From an uncultured Pelagibacteraceae bacterium (GTDB lineage: Bacteria; Pseudomonadota; Alphaproteobacteria; Pelagibacterales; Pelagibacteraceae), in the NCBI GenBank assembly GCA_902580945.1, contig CACHML010000008.1, positions 1-64,000 of the forward strand: a DNA stretch of 64,000 nt, in the 5' to 3' direction. Shown here in pieces: positions 29,816 to 40,976 of this stretch (the first letter of the stretch is position 1; every line of letters starts with the position of its first letter). The notes beneath the pieces were generated by a model. It saw nothing but the letters and a program-made list of their open reading frames with translations. It did not search any database and was not told where the DNA came from. The translations under genes were made by a program, and so were the position numbers.

Positions 29816-30095
29816 TTAGCTCATCCATCTTTTTTCGCAATTCTTCGTCTGATATATTTTTTTCTTTTAGATCTTGTTTGATCTTTCTAAAGACGTCTTC
29901 GTCTCCTGCTTCAGCAAAATCTGCCTTTATTACTGATTGAATATATTCTTTTTCTTGATCTGAATTGTAACCAAGTATTTCGGATACCCATCCTCCTAAA
30001 TATTTATTTCTTCTAGCGCTAACTTTAAATTGAAGCTCTTGATCATGAGCAAATTTCTTTTCAAAACTTTTTTTTCTATCCTCAAATGAATTCAT
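29787..30095 (-). CDS. DUF1476 family protein (alphaproteobacterial F1-ATPase zeta-type inhibitor)
   Basis: FEDRKKSFEKKFAHDQELQFKVSARRNKYLGGWVSEILG. Confidence 0.9.
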   Translation of the reverse strand: MNSFEDRKKSFEKKFAHDQELQFKVSARRNKYLGGWVSEILGYNSDQEKEYIQSVIKADFAEAGDEDVFRKIKQDLKEKNISDEELRKKMDELNEKAKTDFS

Positions 30096-30159
30096 ACTAA
30101 CAAAATAAAAAGATTTAGCTTTATGTCAATCTAATTTAATTTATATTTATGTAAAATTT

Positions 30160-30870
30160 ATGAATTATTTAATTCTCGTGAGACATGGACAAAGTGAATG
30201 GAACCTTGAAAATCGTTTCACAGGCTGGGTAGACGTTGATTTAGCTGCCAAAGGTAAGCTTGAGGCTTGCAAAGCAGGAGAATTAATTAAGAAATTAGAT
30301 ATTGAATTATCTTATTTTTACACATCTTTACAATCAAGATCGATTGAGACTCTTAATTTGATATTAAATACTATGAGAATAAAAAATCAGGAGATTGTAA
30401 ATGCATGGGAATTAAATGAGAGACATTACGGATCTTTAACAGGTTTAAACAAAGATGAAATGAAAAAGCTTTATGGTAAAGAAAAAATTCATATTTTTAG
30501 AAGATCATGGGATAATCCACCAGAAGCACTTAAAAAAACAAGTCCATATCATCCATTGAATATCGATATATATAAAAATGTTCCAAGAGATAAGATCCCT
30601 GATACTGAGTCATTAAAAAATACCTACGAGAGAGTGATACCATTTTATAAAAGAAATATTGAGCCAAAATTAGATAAAAATATAATTGTTTCAGCTCATG
30701 GAAATTCAATTAGATCATTGTGTAAATACCTATTTGATTTAGATAACAAAAAAATTTCAAATCTAGAAATACCAACAGGAAATCCTTTATTAATAGAAAT
30801 TGAAAAAGGAAAAGTTAAAAATGCTAGTTATTTAGATAAAGACAGAGCAAAAGACCTTTTAGTTTTCTAA
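30160..30870 (+). CDS. gpmA: 2,3-bisphosphoglycerate-dependent phosphoglycerate mutase
   Basis: LVRHGQSEWNLENRFTGWVDVDL, ELNERHYGSLTGLNK, VSAHGNSIRSL. Confidence 0.96.
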   Translation: MNYLILVRHGQSEWNLENRFTGWVDVDLAAKGKLEACKAGELIKKLDIELSYFYTSLQSRSIETLNLILNTMRIKNQEIVNAWELNERHYGSLTGLNKDEMKKLYGKEKIHIFRRSWDNPPEALKKTSPYHPLNIDIYKNVPRDKIPDTESLKNTYERVIPFYKRNIEPKLDKNIIVSAHGNSIRSLCKYLFDLDNKKISNLEIPTGNPLLIEIEKGKVKNASYLDKDRAKDLLVF

Positions 30871-31577
30871 ATAAATAATTTTTCATATATTTCATAATCA
30901 GTTAAGTGCTTAAATTCTCCTTTGTGTTCATAACCATAAAGTTTGCTTTCTCTTAAAAGAGTATCCCATATTTCAGATACAGGAAAATAATTTAGTTGCT
31001 TATGAGAAATTATATCTTTGTTGAATATTTGACATCCTGTATATTTAAAATTATTAACTTTTTCCTTAAATAAAATATTATTTTTAATTTCGAAATCTCC
31101 ATTGAATCTTCTATCAAAACACGATAAATTATTTACAACCAATAAAATATTTTTAATTTTTTTTTCGAAATAGATATTTTCCATATCAATAACTGAGCTT
31201 ATGAAACTATCATCCCAAATTGTATCTGGATTAATAACTAATACATCCTCTTCATCAGATTTATTAATAAGGCTTAAAATTCCACCACCTGTGCCTAAAA
31301 TTGTTTCACCATCATCAACAATTTCAATATCTAATGGAAAATTTTTATTTTCAATAAAACTAATTATTTTTTCTTTTAAATAAAATACATTTATTTTAAT
31401 TTTGTTTATTTTTAGTTTTATTAAAAATTTAATAGTATTCTCTAATAAGGTTTCATCTTTATAATTAATTAAAGGCTTGGGTAATGAATCTGTTATTGGT
31501 TGTACCCTCTTACCAAACCCAGCACAAAGAATTAAAGCAGTTTTAACTTTCATATCAATTTTCTTTTTTTTTATCAA
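30867..31577 (-). CDS. Sugar nucleotidyltransferase, MurU-like
   Basis: LCAGFGKRVQPITDSLPKPLINY; adjacent to an AmgK-like kinase. Confidence 0.82.
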   Translation of the reverse strand: MIKKKKIDMKVKTALILCAGFGKRVQPITDSLPKPLINYKDETLLENTIKFLIKLKINKIKINVFYLKEKIISFIENKNFPLDIEIVDDGETILGTGGGILSLINKSDEEDVLVINPDTIWDDSFISSVIDMENIYFEKKIKNILLVVNNLSCFDRRFNGDFEIKNNILFKEKVNNFKYTGCQIFNKDIISHKQLNYFPVSEIWDTLLRESKLYGYEHKGEFKHLTDYEIYEKLFI

Positions 31578-32493
31578 AGTTTTTGACTAAAAGGCAATTT
31601 AAGTCTTTAAATATAGGGTTTTTGCTTGTCCTAAGTTCAATTAGTTTCCAAGCATAAGGTATAAGTTTAAGATATTTATTTTTATTATCTCTCACAGATA
31701 AACGAGTAAATATACCAATTATTTTAAAATTTCTAAGCACAGATAAAATATCAAAATCGTTCTTAAATTTTTTATGATCTAAATTTTTATTTTTTTTTAA
31801 GAATTCTTGAAAAATAAAATTCTTAGTTCTTATATTCGTTTTAAGCCTTACATCATCAATTAAAGAAGCTAAATCATATGCAATATTACCATATACTGCG
31901 TCTTGACTATCAACTAGTCCCAAGCCCTTTTTAGTAATCATTATATTAGATACATGGAAGTCTCTGTGTACAAAAACTTTTTTATTGTATGAAATATTTA
32001 TTAATAATTTTTTAAATATTTTTTTTAACTCTTTTTCTAAAAATTTTTTTTTTTTACCTTTAAAATATTTTTGTAAATACCAATCTATAAATAAATTAGA
32101 TTCATTTAATAACATTTTCGAAGTATAGTTTGGAACTTTGAAGTTTGTTTTCAAAAATGTTTTTTGATTTTTGATTTTTATTTTTTGTATTTTTAACAGT
32201 AAGTCTAAAATTTTTTTATAACAATTTATTTTATTGGTTGATTTTTTTTTTAATTTTTTAAAAACTGTTAAATCTCCAAAATCTTCTATCTCTAAATAAT
32301 TTTCTTTATAATGTTGAGATATTAAAGATGGAGCTATCACTTTTTTTTTAATTAGTATTTTATTGATAGCATCATAGTCTAATAGATTATTTTTTTTATT
32401 TTTAATACAATAAACAAATATACTATTTTTACCTCTATAAAAATTTCTAAATGATGCATCTCCTGATAATTTTACTAATTTATTTAAATTCAT
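31555..32493 (-). CDS. Aminoglycoside phosphotransferase-family kinase, AmgK-like
   Basis: VFVHRDFHVSNIMITKKGLGLVDSQDAVYGNIAYDLASLIDD. Confidence 0.85.
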   Translation of the reverse strand: MNLNKLVKLSGDASFRNFYRGKNSIFVYCIKNKKNNLLDYDAINKILIKKKVIAPSLISQHYKENYLEIEDFGDLTVFKKLKKKSTNKINCYKKILDLLLKIQKIKIKNQKTFLKTNFKVPNYTSKMLLNESNLFIDWYLQKYFKGKKKKFLEKELKKIFKKLLINISYNKKVFVHRDFHVSNIMITKKGLGLVDSQDAVYGNIAYDLASLIDDVRLKTNIRTKNFIFQEFLKKNKNLDHKKFKNDFDILSVLRNFKIIGIFTRLSVRDNKNKYLKLIPYAWKLIELRTSKNPIFKDLNCLLVKNFDKKKEN

Positions 32494-32989
32494 TTAAAAA
32501 TTTCTTATTTTCTGAAATGATTGAAAGATAACGCTCTGTGTAATTTTTTTTATATTCAAATATTAAATTTATACTATTTTTTATTTTTATTTTTTTTATA
32601 ATTTCTGGCCATTCAACTAAAGTAATTTGATCTTTTAGATTTTCTTGAATACCCAGATTATTTAATTCTTTTTTATTTTTAATTCTATAAAGATCGTAGT
32701 GTTTTATTAATATTTTTTTAATTTTATACTCATTAATAACTGTAAATGTTGGACTTGTTACTTCTGATATTTTTTGTTTATTTATCTTTTGAAGAGAATT
32801 GATTAAATATTTGATAAAAGTTGTTTTTCCAACACCTAAATTCCCGCTCAATAGGATAAAATCACCATGTTTTATTAATCTAGAAAATTTTTCTGCAACA
32901 GATTTAGTGTCTTTTTCTACTGAAATATTGATTTTGCCACCCTTAGTAGCGGTAAGCATCTGGCTTATATGGTCCTTCAGTTTTAACAC
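32480..32989 (-). CDS. tsaE: tRNA t6A biosynthesis ATPase TsaE
   Basis: [33 protein letters not shown]. Confidence 0.92.
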   Translation of the reverse strand: MLKLKDHISQMLTATKGGKINISVEKDTKSVAEKFSRLIKHGDFILLSGNLGVGKTTFIKYLINSLQKINKQKISEVTSPTFTVINEYKIKKILIKHYDLYRIKNKKELNNLGIQENLKDQITLVEWPEIIKKIKIKNSINLIFEYKKNYTERYLSIISENKKFLNEFK

Positions 32990-34229
32990 TGATATAATCA
33001 GCTTGATCTTTAGATAAAGGAGTTAATTTTGCTCCAACTTTTTCTAAATGTAATCTTGCAACTTTCTCATCTAAATGTTTAGGAAGTACGTATACTTTGT
33101 TCTCGTAATTATCAGAATTGTTCCATAATTCTATTTGAGCCGTAACTTGGTTTGTAAATGAGGCACTCATAACAAAGCTTGGATGCCCAGTCGCACACCC
33201 TAAATTTACAAGTCTTCCTTCTGCTAACAAAATTAGTCTTTTATTATCAGGGAAAGTGATTTCATGAACTTGAGGTTTTATTTCATCCCATTTATAATTT
33301 TTTAATGCATCAACTTGTATCTCATTATCAAAATGTCCAATATTACAGAGGATAGATCTATCTTTCATTGCTCTCATATGATCTGCTGTAACAATATCTT
33401 TATTTCCAGTTGCTGTTACAACAATATCTGCTTGACCAATCATCTCATCCATTAATACAACTTCATAACCTTCCATTGCAGCCTGAAGTGCACAAATAGG
33501 ATCTGTCTCTGTGACCATCACTCTTGCACCACTTTGTCTTAATGACGCTGCACTTCCTTTTCCTACATCACCAAATCCTGCAACGATAGCAACTTTTCCT
33601 GACATCATTACATCTGTAGCTCTTTTTATTCCATCAACTAAACTCTCTCTACAACCATAAAGATTATCAAATTTTGATTTTGTGACGGAGTCGTTTACAT
33701 TTATTGCAGGAACTAAAAGAGTTCCTTGTTCTTCCATTTTCTTAAGAGCTAAAACTCCTGTAGTTGTTTCCTCACTTAGGCCTTTAATATCTTTCATCAA
33801 ATCTTTATAATCTTTATGCATTAGTGCTGTAAGATCTCCACCATCATCTAAAATCATATTTGGTTTCCAATCTTTTTTACCTTCTATAGTTTGTCTTACA
33901 CACCACCAATACTCTTCCTCTGTCTCGCCCTTCCATGCAAACACGGGAATACCCGCTTTTGCAATTGCTGCAGCAGCATGATCTTGGGTAGAAAAAATAT
34001 TACATGAAGACCATCTTACCTCAGCACCTAAATCAACTAAAGTTTCAATTAAAACTGCTGTCTGAATTGTCATATGTAGACAACCTAAAATTCTTGCACC
34101 TTTTAAAGGATGTTTTCCTTTATATTCTTTTCTTAATGCCATTAAACCTGGCATTTCTGTTTCTGCTAAAGAGATTTCTTTTCTTCCAAATTCGGCTTCA
34201 TTTATATCTTTTACTTTATAATCTGTCAT
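32943..34229 (-). CDS. ahcY: Adenosylhomocysteinase
   Basis: [49 protein letters not shown]-terminal [10 protein letters not shown]. Confidence 0.98.
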   Translation of the reverse strand: MTDYKVKDINEAEFGRKEISLAETEMPGLMALRKEYKGKHPLKGARILGCLHMTIQTAVLIETLVDLGAEVRWSSCNIFSTQDHAAAAIAKAGIPVFAWKGETEEEYWWCVRQTIEGKKDWKPNMILDDGGDLTALMHKDYKDLMKDIKGLSEETTTGVLALKKMEEQGTLLVPAINVNDSVTKSKFDNLYGCRESLVDGIKRATDVMMSGKVAIVAGFGDVGKGSAASLRQSGARVMVTETDPICALQAAMEGYEVVLMDEMIGQADIVVTATGNKDIVTADHMRAMKDRSILCNIGHFDNEIQVDALKNYKWDEIKPQVHEITFPDNKRLILLAEGRLVNLGCATGHPSFVMSASFTNQVTAQIELWNNSDNYENKVYVLPKHLDEKVARLHLEKVGAKLTPLSKDQADYISVKTEGPYKPDAYRY

Positions 34230-34271
34230 AAGAGTGGGCTTGTAACAACTTTATTTGTAATAATCAACTTT

Positions 34272-35777
34272 TCATTGGGTTGCCGGAAAAATAATTTCAA
34301 CTTTTGCACCTTTGTTGACATTATTTTCAGCTTTTATTTGACCATTGTGCAATTCGACTAAGTTTTTCACTATATTTAGACCCAATCCAGAATGTTCCCC
34401 AAAATTTTTTGGTCTATTACTATAAAATCTGTTGAATATTTTATTTGTATCTTTTTCAATAAATCCCGTGCCTTGATCAATTACAGCGATTGTAGGATTT
34501 CCATCTTTATTATTATAAACATCAACTACTATTTCTTGGTTTGGGCTACTGAATGAAATTGAGTTATCTAATAAATTTGCAATCATTTGCTCTATCCTGT
34601 TGTTAATTCCATAAATTAAATATTGTTCTGACCCATTAGATTTTAATTTTATATTTATTTTTTTCTTTGAGTTATAAATATTGTTAAAATCATCAACAAC
34701 TGAATTTGCTATATCTTTTATATTAATTTTTTGCATTTTTTCAGTTGAAATTATAACTTCGTCTTTCAGCATTTGAGAATAGTCAGTAATAAGTCTCTCT
34801 ATTCTTTCTACATCATGTGAAATAATACTAATCAATTTATTTCTTTTTTCTTTATCATCAGTTTCAGAAATAACTTCTGAAGCACTTTTAAGAGATGCTA
34901 GTGGGTTTCTTATTTCATGAAGTAGATCGGTTGAATAGTTTTCTGCTGCTGTGATCCTTTTATTTAACTCTTTTGTCATTTCAACTAGTGATTTTGAAAG
35001 TATACCTAATTCATCATTTCTTTTTTTTACATTTTCGATATCTACTCTATCTTTACTTTTATTCTTAATAATTTTTGTATAAGAGACTAAATTTTTAATT
35101 GGTTTTAGAAAATACCTATTCAAGACATAAGAAAATATTAAAATGACCAGAAAAACAGCTATAGCTGTTCTTGTTATAAAGTTTTCTCTCTCAGCAATTT
35201 TTTGAATTATATTGTCAGCATTTTCAGAAATAAGAATAAAACCATTTGTTTTTTTATATCTCACGTTTTGAATACTGTATACAAAGTGCCTTGCATCTAT
35301 CTCTTTAATATTAGTAATGGGAATTTCAGATTTAGAAATATCATAATCTTTAATATCCTGATCAAAAACTGTGGTAATATTTTTGGTATTTTTTGAAATA
35401 TTTTTTTTGTTGTCAGTATTTTCTAATAAATCTTCAATAATCATTTCTGAGGAAGGTATTGATCTTGTATCTCCCACTAAATTTAATTTATCATCAAAAA
35501 ATATCACTCTATCTAATTTCTCAAAATAAGGGAATCTCGATTTTTTGGAAAAAAGAAATTCGTTAATACCATTTCGTGTAAATTTAATATCTGATTTATC
35601 TAAATTAAAAATTGTTTGATTAATAATTTCTATATGATTTTTTTTTTTTTCTGAAATTAAATCTTTTTGAATTGTTCCAAGATAAAAAAAAGTAAATATT
35701 CCTAAAACAATAAATACTACTAAATTAATAAATAAAAATTTCTGTAATATAGAGAGATTTTTTAGTATTTTTCCCAT
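34272..35777 (-). CDS. chvG: Sensor histidine kinase, ChvG-like
   Basis: Two TM segments, HAMP, DLLHEIRNPLASLKSASE H-box, HSGLGLNIVKNLVE G-box; adjacent ChvI. Confidence 0.92.
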   Translation of the reverse strand: MGKILKNLSILQKFLFINLVVFIVLGIFTFFYLGTIQKDLISEKKKNHIEIINQTIFNLDKSDIKFTRNGINEFLFSKKSRFPYFEKLDRVIFFDDKLNLVGDTRSIPSSEMIIEDLLENTDNKKNISKNTKNITTVFDQDIKDYDISKSEIPITNIKEIDARHFVYSIQNVRYKKTNGFILISENADNIIQKIAERENFITRTAIAVFLVILIFSYVLNRYFLKPIKNLVSYTKIIKNKSKDRVDIENVKKRNDELGILSKSLVEMTKELNKRITAAENYSTDLLHEIRNPLASLKSASEVISETDDKEKRNKLISIISHDVERIERLITDYSQMLKDEVIISTEKMQKINIKDIANSVVDDFNNIYNSKKKINIKLKSNGSEQYLIYGINNRIEQMIANLLDNSISFSSPNQEIVVDVYNNKDGNPTIAVIDQGTGFIEKDTNKIFNRFYSNRPKNFGEHSGLGLNIVKNLVELHNGQIKAENNVNKGAKVEIIFPATQ

Positions 35778-35782
35778 AAGTA

Positions 35783-36487
35783 TTATTTAACATTCCATCT
35801 ATATCCACTTCCATATCTTGTTTCAATTGCTGAAAAATCAATGTCCACTTTTTTAAACTTTTTTCTTATTCTTTTTACATGGCTATCAATTGTCCTATCC
35901 TCTATATCAGTATCTTCTCGGTAAGCAACATCCATTAATAAAGCTCTCTCTTTTATCATTCCTGGTCTCTTTGCAAGCTCTTCGACAATTTTAAATTCTG
36001 TTGTAGTAAGTTTATCTGGCAGTTGCTTTCCATCCCACTCACATTCAAGCTGAGCTGGATCCAATTTTAATTTACCATGAGAAATAATATTTTTATTTTC
36101 CTCAATGTTAGTATCTTTATCTTTTTTTCTTAATTGGACTTTAATCCTCTCAACTAAAACTTTAGTTGAGAATCCACCAGTTTTACCGACAAAATCATCT
36201 GCACCTAGTTTTAAACCACTTACCTCATCAGTAACTTGGTCTTTTGAAGTTAAAAATATAACTGGCATAGAAGTTTTTTTTCTAAGTTTTCTTAATAGTT
36301 CTTCTCCATCCATTCTTGGCATTTTAATATCTATAACTGCAAGATCAGGAGGTGTTCTTGTTAATCCAACAAGTGCGTTTTCACCATCTATATAAGTTTG
36401 TACTTTAAAACCCTCCTCCTCTAAGGCCATCTGTACTGATGTTAAAAGGTTTCGATCATCATCTACTAGAGCAATAGTTTGAGACAT
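35783..36487 (-). CDS. chvI: OmpR-family response regulator, ChvI-like
   Basis: IALVDDDRNLLTSVQMALEEEGF, LAVIDIKMPRMDG, winged-helix C-terminus. Confidence 0.94.
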   Translation of the reverse strand: MSQTIALVDDDRNLLTSVQMALEEEGFKVQTYIDGENALVGLTRTPPDLAVIDIKMPRMDGEELLRKLRKKTSMPVIFLTSKDQVTDEVSGLKLGADDFVGKTGGFSTKVLVERIKVQLRKKDKDTNIEENKNIISHGKLKLDPAQLECEWDGKQLPDKLTTTEFKIVEELAKRPGMIKERALLMDVAYREDTDIEDRTIDSHVKRIRKKFKKVDIDFSAIETRYGSGYRWNVK

Positions 36488-36538
36488 AATTTACATTAAA
36501 AATACTAAATTGTTCATAATAGGGCAATTGTTTGTTTA

Positions 36539-39313
36539 CTAATGGAGTTCACCCCAATTTTCTCCAATATTTACATCTACCAAAAGTGGTATTGAAAATG
36601 AGTGAAGTTCACTATCTTTTACACTCAACATTAAATCTTTTATCAATTTAGCGCTTTTTTTTATTTCTTTTGAGTTTTCTTCAAAAATTAATTCATCATG
36701 GATTTGTAGTAACATTTTAAGACTATTTTTTTTATTATTAGAAATTTCTTTATTTATCCTAATCATAGCCAATCTCATTATTTCTGAGGCTGATCCCTGA
36801 ATAGGAGCATTAATCGCTGCTCTTTCTTGAAAATTTCTAACATTAAAGTTTTTATCATTAATTCCAGTCAGATGAGTTTTCCTTCCAAAAATATTACTTA
36901 CATATCCACTTTTTCTACAAAAATTTATTGTTGTTTTCATATAATCTTTAATTTCGGGAAACTTTTTAAAATATGAATTTAAAAATTCTTCTGCTTCATT
37001 GTTTGAAACATTAATTTGTTTTGCTAGGCCGTATTGTGATATGCCATAAATAATACCAAAATTAATTGCTTTTGCTTTTCTTCTTGTCTCTAAATCAATT
37101 TTATTAATTTCTTTTCCAAAAACCTGACTTGCTGTTAGAGTGTGTATATCTTCGTTATTTAAAAAAGCTTTTTTTAGCTGCTTAACATCTGCTAGGTCAG
37201 CCAATATTCGCATCTCGACTTGATTGTAGTCTGCTGAAATTAATTTATTGTTTTTTTCTGATACAAAAGCCTTTCTAATATCTTTGCCATCATCTGATTT
37301 TATTGGAATGTTTTGTAAATTTGGATCACTTGATGCTAGCCTACCTGTGGAAGTCGCTGCTAATAAAAAAGATGTATGCACTCTATTAGTTTTTTGGTTT
37401 ATATGCTCTGGTAATGCATCCGAATAAGTATTCTTAAGCTTACTTATTTGTCTCCACTCTAAGATTAGTTTTGGAAACTCATAACCTTTAAAAGCTAAAT
37501 CCTCTAAAACAGATGCATTAGTAGCAAAGCTACCTTTTTTAGTTTTTTTTAGTGCTGCAATTTTTAAGTCATTATACATAATTTCACCAAGTTGTTTGGT
37601 TGATCCAATGTTAAATTTCTGTTTAGAAATTTTAAAAATAGCTTTTTCTAGTTTATCAATTTTTGCTGAAAATTTTGCAGACAGTTTACTAAGTGAAGAT
37701 TTATCGAGTCTAATTCCCTCTATTTCCATATCTGCAAGTATTTTAATAAGAGGCTTTTCAAATAACTCATATATATTTAATAATTTTTCAGCTTTTAAAG
37801 ATTTTAAAAAAATTTTGTATAATCGAAATGTTATATCTGAATCCTCTGCTGCATAATCTTTGGCTTGTGCTATGTCAACTTCAGAAAAATTAAGTTGTTT
37901 TTTACCAGAGCCAACTAAATCTTTATATTTGATAGTTTTGTGACCAAGATGAATTTCTGAAAGAGTATCCATGTTATGTCTATTTTTTCCAGCATCTAAT
38001 GTGTAAGACATTAGCATAGTATCTTCCATAGAATTTAAGATTATTCCACGATGATAAAAAACAATGAAGTCAAACTTAATGTTTTGTCCTATTTTCTTAA
38101 TACTTTTATCCTCTAAAAATTTCTTTAAAATACTTAATACTTTTTTTTCGTCTAGATTATCTCCATTAATGTGATTAAGTGGAATGTAGCAGGCTTTTCC
38201 AATTTTGTTCGATATTGAAATACCTACTAATTTTGCTGTGTGAGGATCTAATGAAGTTGTTTCAGTATCTATTGCAAACTCACCTATTTCCTCAGATTGC
38301 TTCATCCAATCTTTAATTTCATTCTCATTTTTTATTAATTGATAATTACTTTTTTTAATTTCTGAGAGATTTTCTGAGTTTTTTTCAATATATTTATTTT
38401 TCTGATCACTTTTACCTCCATATTTTGAAATAGCAGAACTCAACAGTCTATTAAATTCCATTTCTCTAAGAAATGAATAGAGTTTATCTTTGTCAACATT
38501 TTTCAATATAAATTCCTCAATTTTATTTTTCACAGGCACATCTTTTTTTAGTGTGACTAATTTTTTACTAATAATTGCGTCTTCTTTGTTGTTGATTAAG
38601 GTTTCCCTTCTTTTATTCTGTTTTATTTTTGATATATTTTTTAGTAAGTTTTCTAAAGTTCCATATTCATTAATTAATTCAGCTGCAGTCTTAACTCCAA
38701 TACCTGGTACACCAGGCACATTATCTGTACTGTCGCCAGCTAAAGATTGAACATCTATTACTTTATCTGCAGTTACCCCAAATTTATTTAAAACATCATC
38801 TTTATTAATAAATTTATTCTTCATAGGATCATAAATTCTGACACCTTTTTTATATAGCTGCATCAAATCTTTGTCAGAGGAAACGATAGTCACTTTTGCA
38901 CCTAAATCTAAAACTTTCTCCACATAAGTCGCAATCAAATCATCTGCTTCATAATTTAATAATTCAATTGAAGGTAAATTAAATGCTTTTACGGATTTAC
39001 GTATATATTCAAATTGAGGGATTAAATCATCAGGAGCATCAGATCTATTTCCTTTATATTCTGAGTAAATTTCATTTCTAAAGTTTTTTCTTGCTGAGTC
39101 AAATATTACAGCAAAGTGTGTGGGTTTTTCTAAGTTATCATTTGATTTACTGTCTTCTAACAATTTAAAAAGCATGTTGCAAAATCCGCTTACTGCCCCA
39201 ACTGGTAATCCATCACTTTTTCTAGTTAAAGGAGGTAAAGCATAATATGCTCTAAAAATGTAACCTGAGCCATCAATTAAGTAAAAATGGTCACTTTTTT
39301 TAATTTTCTCCAT
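36539..39313 (-). CDS. polA: DNA polymerase I
   Basis: 5'-3' exo, 3'-5' exo (FAIDTETTSLD) and polymerase motifs (SADYNQVEMRILADL, QIHDELIFE). Confidence 0.98.
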   Translation of the reverse strand: MEKIKKSDHFYLIDGSGYIFRAYYALPPLTRKSDGLPVGAVSGFCNMLFKLLEDSKSNDNLEKPTHFAVIFDSARKNFRNEIYSEYKGNRSDAPDDLIPQFEYIRKSVKAFNLPSIELLNYEADDLIATYVEKVLDLGAKVTIVSSDKDLMQLYKKGVRIYDPMKNKFINKDDVLNKFGVTADKVIDVQSLAGDSTDNVPGVPGIGVKTAAELINEYGTLENLLKNISKIKQNKRRETLINNKEDAIISKKLVTLKKDVPVKNKIEEFILKNVDKDKLYSFLREMEFNRLLSSAISKYGGKSDQKNKYIEKNSENLSEIKKSNYQLIKNENEIKDWMKQSEEIGEFAIDTETTSLDPHTAKLVGISISNKIGKACYIPLNHINGDNLDEKKVLSILKKFLEDKSIKKIGQNIKFDFIVFYHRGIILNSMEDTMLMSYTLDAGKNRHNMDTLSEIHLGHKTIKYKDLVGSGKKQLNFSEVDIAQAKDYAAEDSDITFRLYKIFLKSLKAEKLLNIYELFEKPLIKILADMEIEGIRLDKSSLSKLSAKFSAKIDKLEKAIFKISKQKFNIGSTKQLGEIMYNDLKIAALKKTKKGSFATNASVLEDLAFKGYEFPKLILEWRQISKLKNTYSDALPEHINQKTNRVHTSFLLAATSTGRLASSDPNLQNIPIKSDDGKDIRKAFVSEKNNKLISADYNQVEMRILADLADVKQLKKAFLNNEDIHTLTASQVFGKEINKIDLETRRKAKAINFGIIYGISQYGLAKQINVSNNEAEEFLNSYFKKFPEIKDYMKTTINFCRKSGYVSNIFGRKTHLTGINDKNFNVRNFQERAAINAPIQGSASEIMRLAMIRINKEISNNKKNSLKMLLQIHDELIFEENSKEIKKSAKLIKDLMLSVKDSELHSFSIPLLVDVNIGENWGELH

Positions 39314-39363
39314 AATGTAATGATATCTTAATTTCTTTAAATGTAATAAATGTATGCACTCTT

Positions 39364-40293
39364 ATGAATAAAAAAAACGTTTTAACTGTTAAAAACCTTA
39401 ACAAAGTTTACTCAAAAAATGGCTCTAAACAAACAAAAGCACTTAATAATTTAAACTTAGAGGTGAAAGAAGGTGAAATTTTTGGGTTATTAGGACCAAA
39501 TGGAGCTGGGAAGAGTACATTTATAAATATTTTAGGTGGATCAGTAATTAAAACTGATGGTGAAGTTAATGTTTGGGGATTTAATTTAGATAAAAATCCC
39601 AGACAAGTAAGAGCATCTATTGGAATTGTTCCACAAGAGGTAACACTTGATCCATTTTTTAGTCCTAGAAAATTATTGGAACTTCAGGCTGGACTTTATG
39701 GAATTAAAACAAAAGATAGAATTACTGATACAATACTAAAACTTGTATCATTAGAGGAACAAGCCGATAGTTATGCCAGAAGTTTATCAGGAGGTATGAA
39801 AAGAAGATTATTAATTGCAAAAGCCATGGTACATCAACCTCCTATTATAATTTTAGATGAACCCACAGCAGGAGTAGACGTGGAGCTTCGAACAACATTA
39901 TGGGAAAATGTCAGATCGCTAAACAAACAAGGTGTTACAACGATACTAACAACTCATTATCTTGAAGAGGCGGAAAAAATGTGTGATAGGATAGGTATTT
40001 TAAGTAATGGAAATTTAGTTGCTCTAGATACAACAAAAAATCTTTTAGAAAGAATTCAGACTAAAATAGTTTATTTTACGTTAGACAAAAAAACAAACAT
40101 TAAAGATGACATTTTCGAATCTTTAAAAATAATCTCAAATGAAGAAAAAAAATTAGTATTGTCCTATGAGAAAAGTAAATTAAGTATTGATAAAGTTATT
40201 GCAGAAATCAAAAAACAACGTGTAGAAATTCAAGATATTTCAACCGACGATGGTGATCTTGAAGATGTATTTTTAAGACTTACTAAAAATTAA
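39364..40293 (+). CDS. ABC-2 type transporter ATP-binding protein (YadG-like)
   Basis: LLGPNGAGKSTFINILGG, LSGGMKRRLLIAKAM, LDEPTAGVD. Confidence 0.93.
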   Translation: MNKKNVLTVKNLNKVYSKNGSKQTKALNNLNLEVKEGEIFGLLGPNGAGKSTFINILGGSVIKTDGEVNVWGFNLDKNPRQVRASIGIVPQEVTLDPFFSPRKLLELQAGLYGIKTKDRITDTILKLVSLEEQADSYARSLSGGMKRRLLIAKAMVHQPPIIILDEPTAGVDVELRTTLWENVRSLNKQGVTTILTTHYLEEAEKMCDRIGILSNGNLVALDTTKNLLERIQTKIVYFTLDKKTNIKDDIFESLKIISNEEKKLVLSYEKSKLSIDKVIAEIKKQRVEIQDISTDDGDLEDVFLRLTKN

Positions 40294-40294
40294 A

Positions 40295-40858
40295 TTATCT
40301 AGGGGATCTTTTAGATAGGATCCTTTGAAGTGTTCTTCGGTGCATTTTTAGTCTTCTAGCCGTCTCAGATACGTTTCTATTACATAATTCAAATACTCTA
40401 TGTATATGCTCCCATTTAACTCTATCTGCTGACATAGGGTTTTCAGGTGGGGCTGGTTTTTGATCAGGATCTGCTAAAAGTGCTTTTTCAACATCATCTG
40501 CATCTGCTGGTTTAGCTATGTAATCTATTGCTCCCTCTTTAATGGCAGCAACTGCTGTTGGAATATTTCCATACCCAGTTAACATTATGATTCTACTTTT
40601 TAGATTTCCTTTTTGAATTTCCTTTACAACCTCTAGTCCATTTCCATCGTTTAATCTAAGATCTACAACGGCAAATGCTGGACTTTTAGATTTTACGGTA
40701 TCAATTCCAATTTTTACACTTTCAGCTTGTGTAACAGTAAAGCCTTTTTTTTCCATGGCTCGAGCTAATCTTTGTCTAAAAGGGTTGTCATCATCGACAA
40801 TTAGAAGTGATTTATCCTCAAAATCACTTAATTTTTGTAGTGTTGGTTGACTGATCAT
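40295..40858 (-). CDS. Response regulator, ActR/RegA/PrrA-like
   Basis: LLIVDDDNPFRQRLARAMEKKGF, HIHRVFELCNRNVSETARRLKMHRRTLQRILSKRSPR Fis-type HTH. Confidence 0.95.
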   Translation of the reverse strand: MISQPTLQKLSDFEDKSLLIVDDDNPFRQRLARAMEKKGFTVTQAESVKIGIDTVKSKSPAFAVVDLRLNDGNGLEVVKEIQKGNLKSRIIMLTGYGNIPTAVAAIKEGAIDYIAKPADADDVEKALLADPDQKPAPPENPMSADRVKWEHIHRVFELCNRNVSETARRLKMHRRTLQRILSKRSPR

Positions 40859-40926
40859 AGCTCCTATATGGAAATAAAATTTAATATTTCAATAGCATTA
40901 TTTACTTTACATTAATAATTTTTCAG

Positions 40927-40976
40927 CATAAATGCTGCATTTATGAAACTTGCATACTAGATATGCAGTTTTTTTT
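40927..40976 (+). promoter_or_regulatory. Tandem hairpins plus T8 tract in the decarboxylase leader
   Basis: CATAAATGC-T-GCATTTATG (40927-40945), TGCATA-CTAGA-TATGCA (40951-40967), then G and TTTTTTTT (40969-40976), 25 bp before the ATG. Confidence 0.55.
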
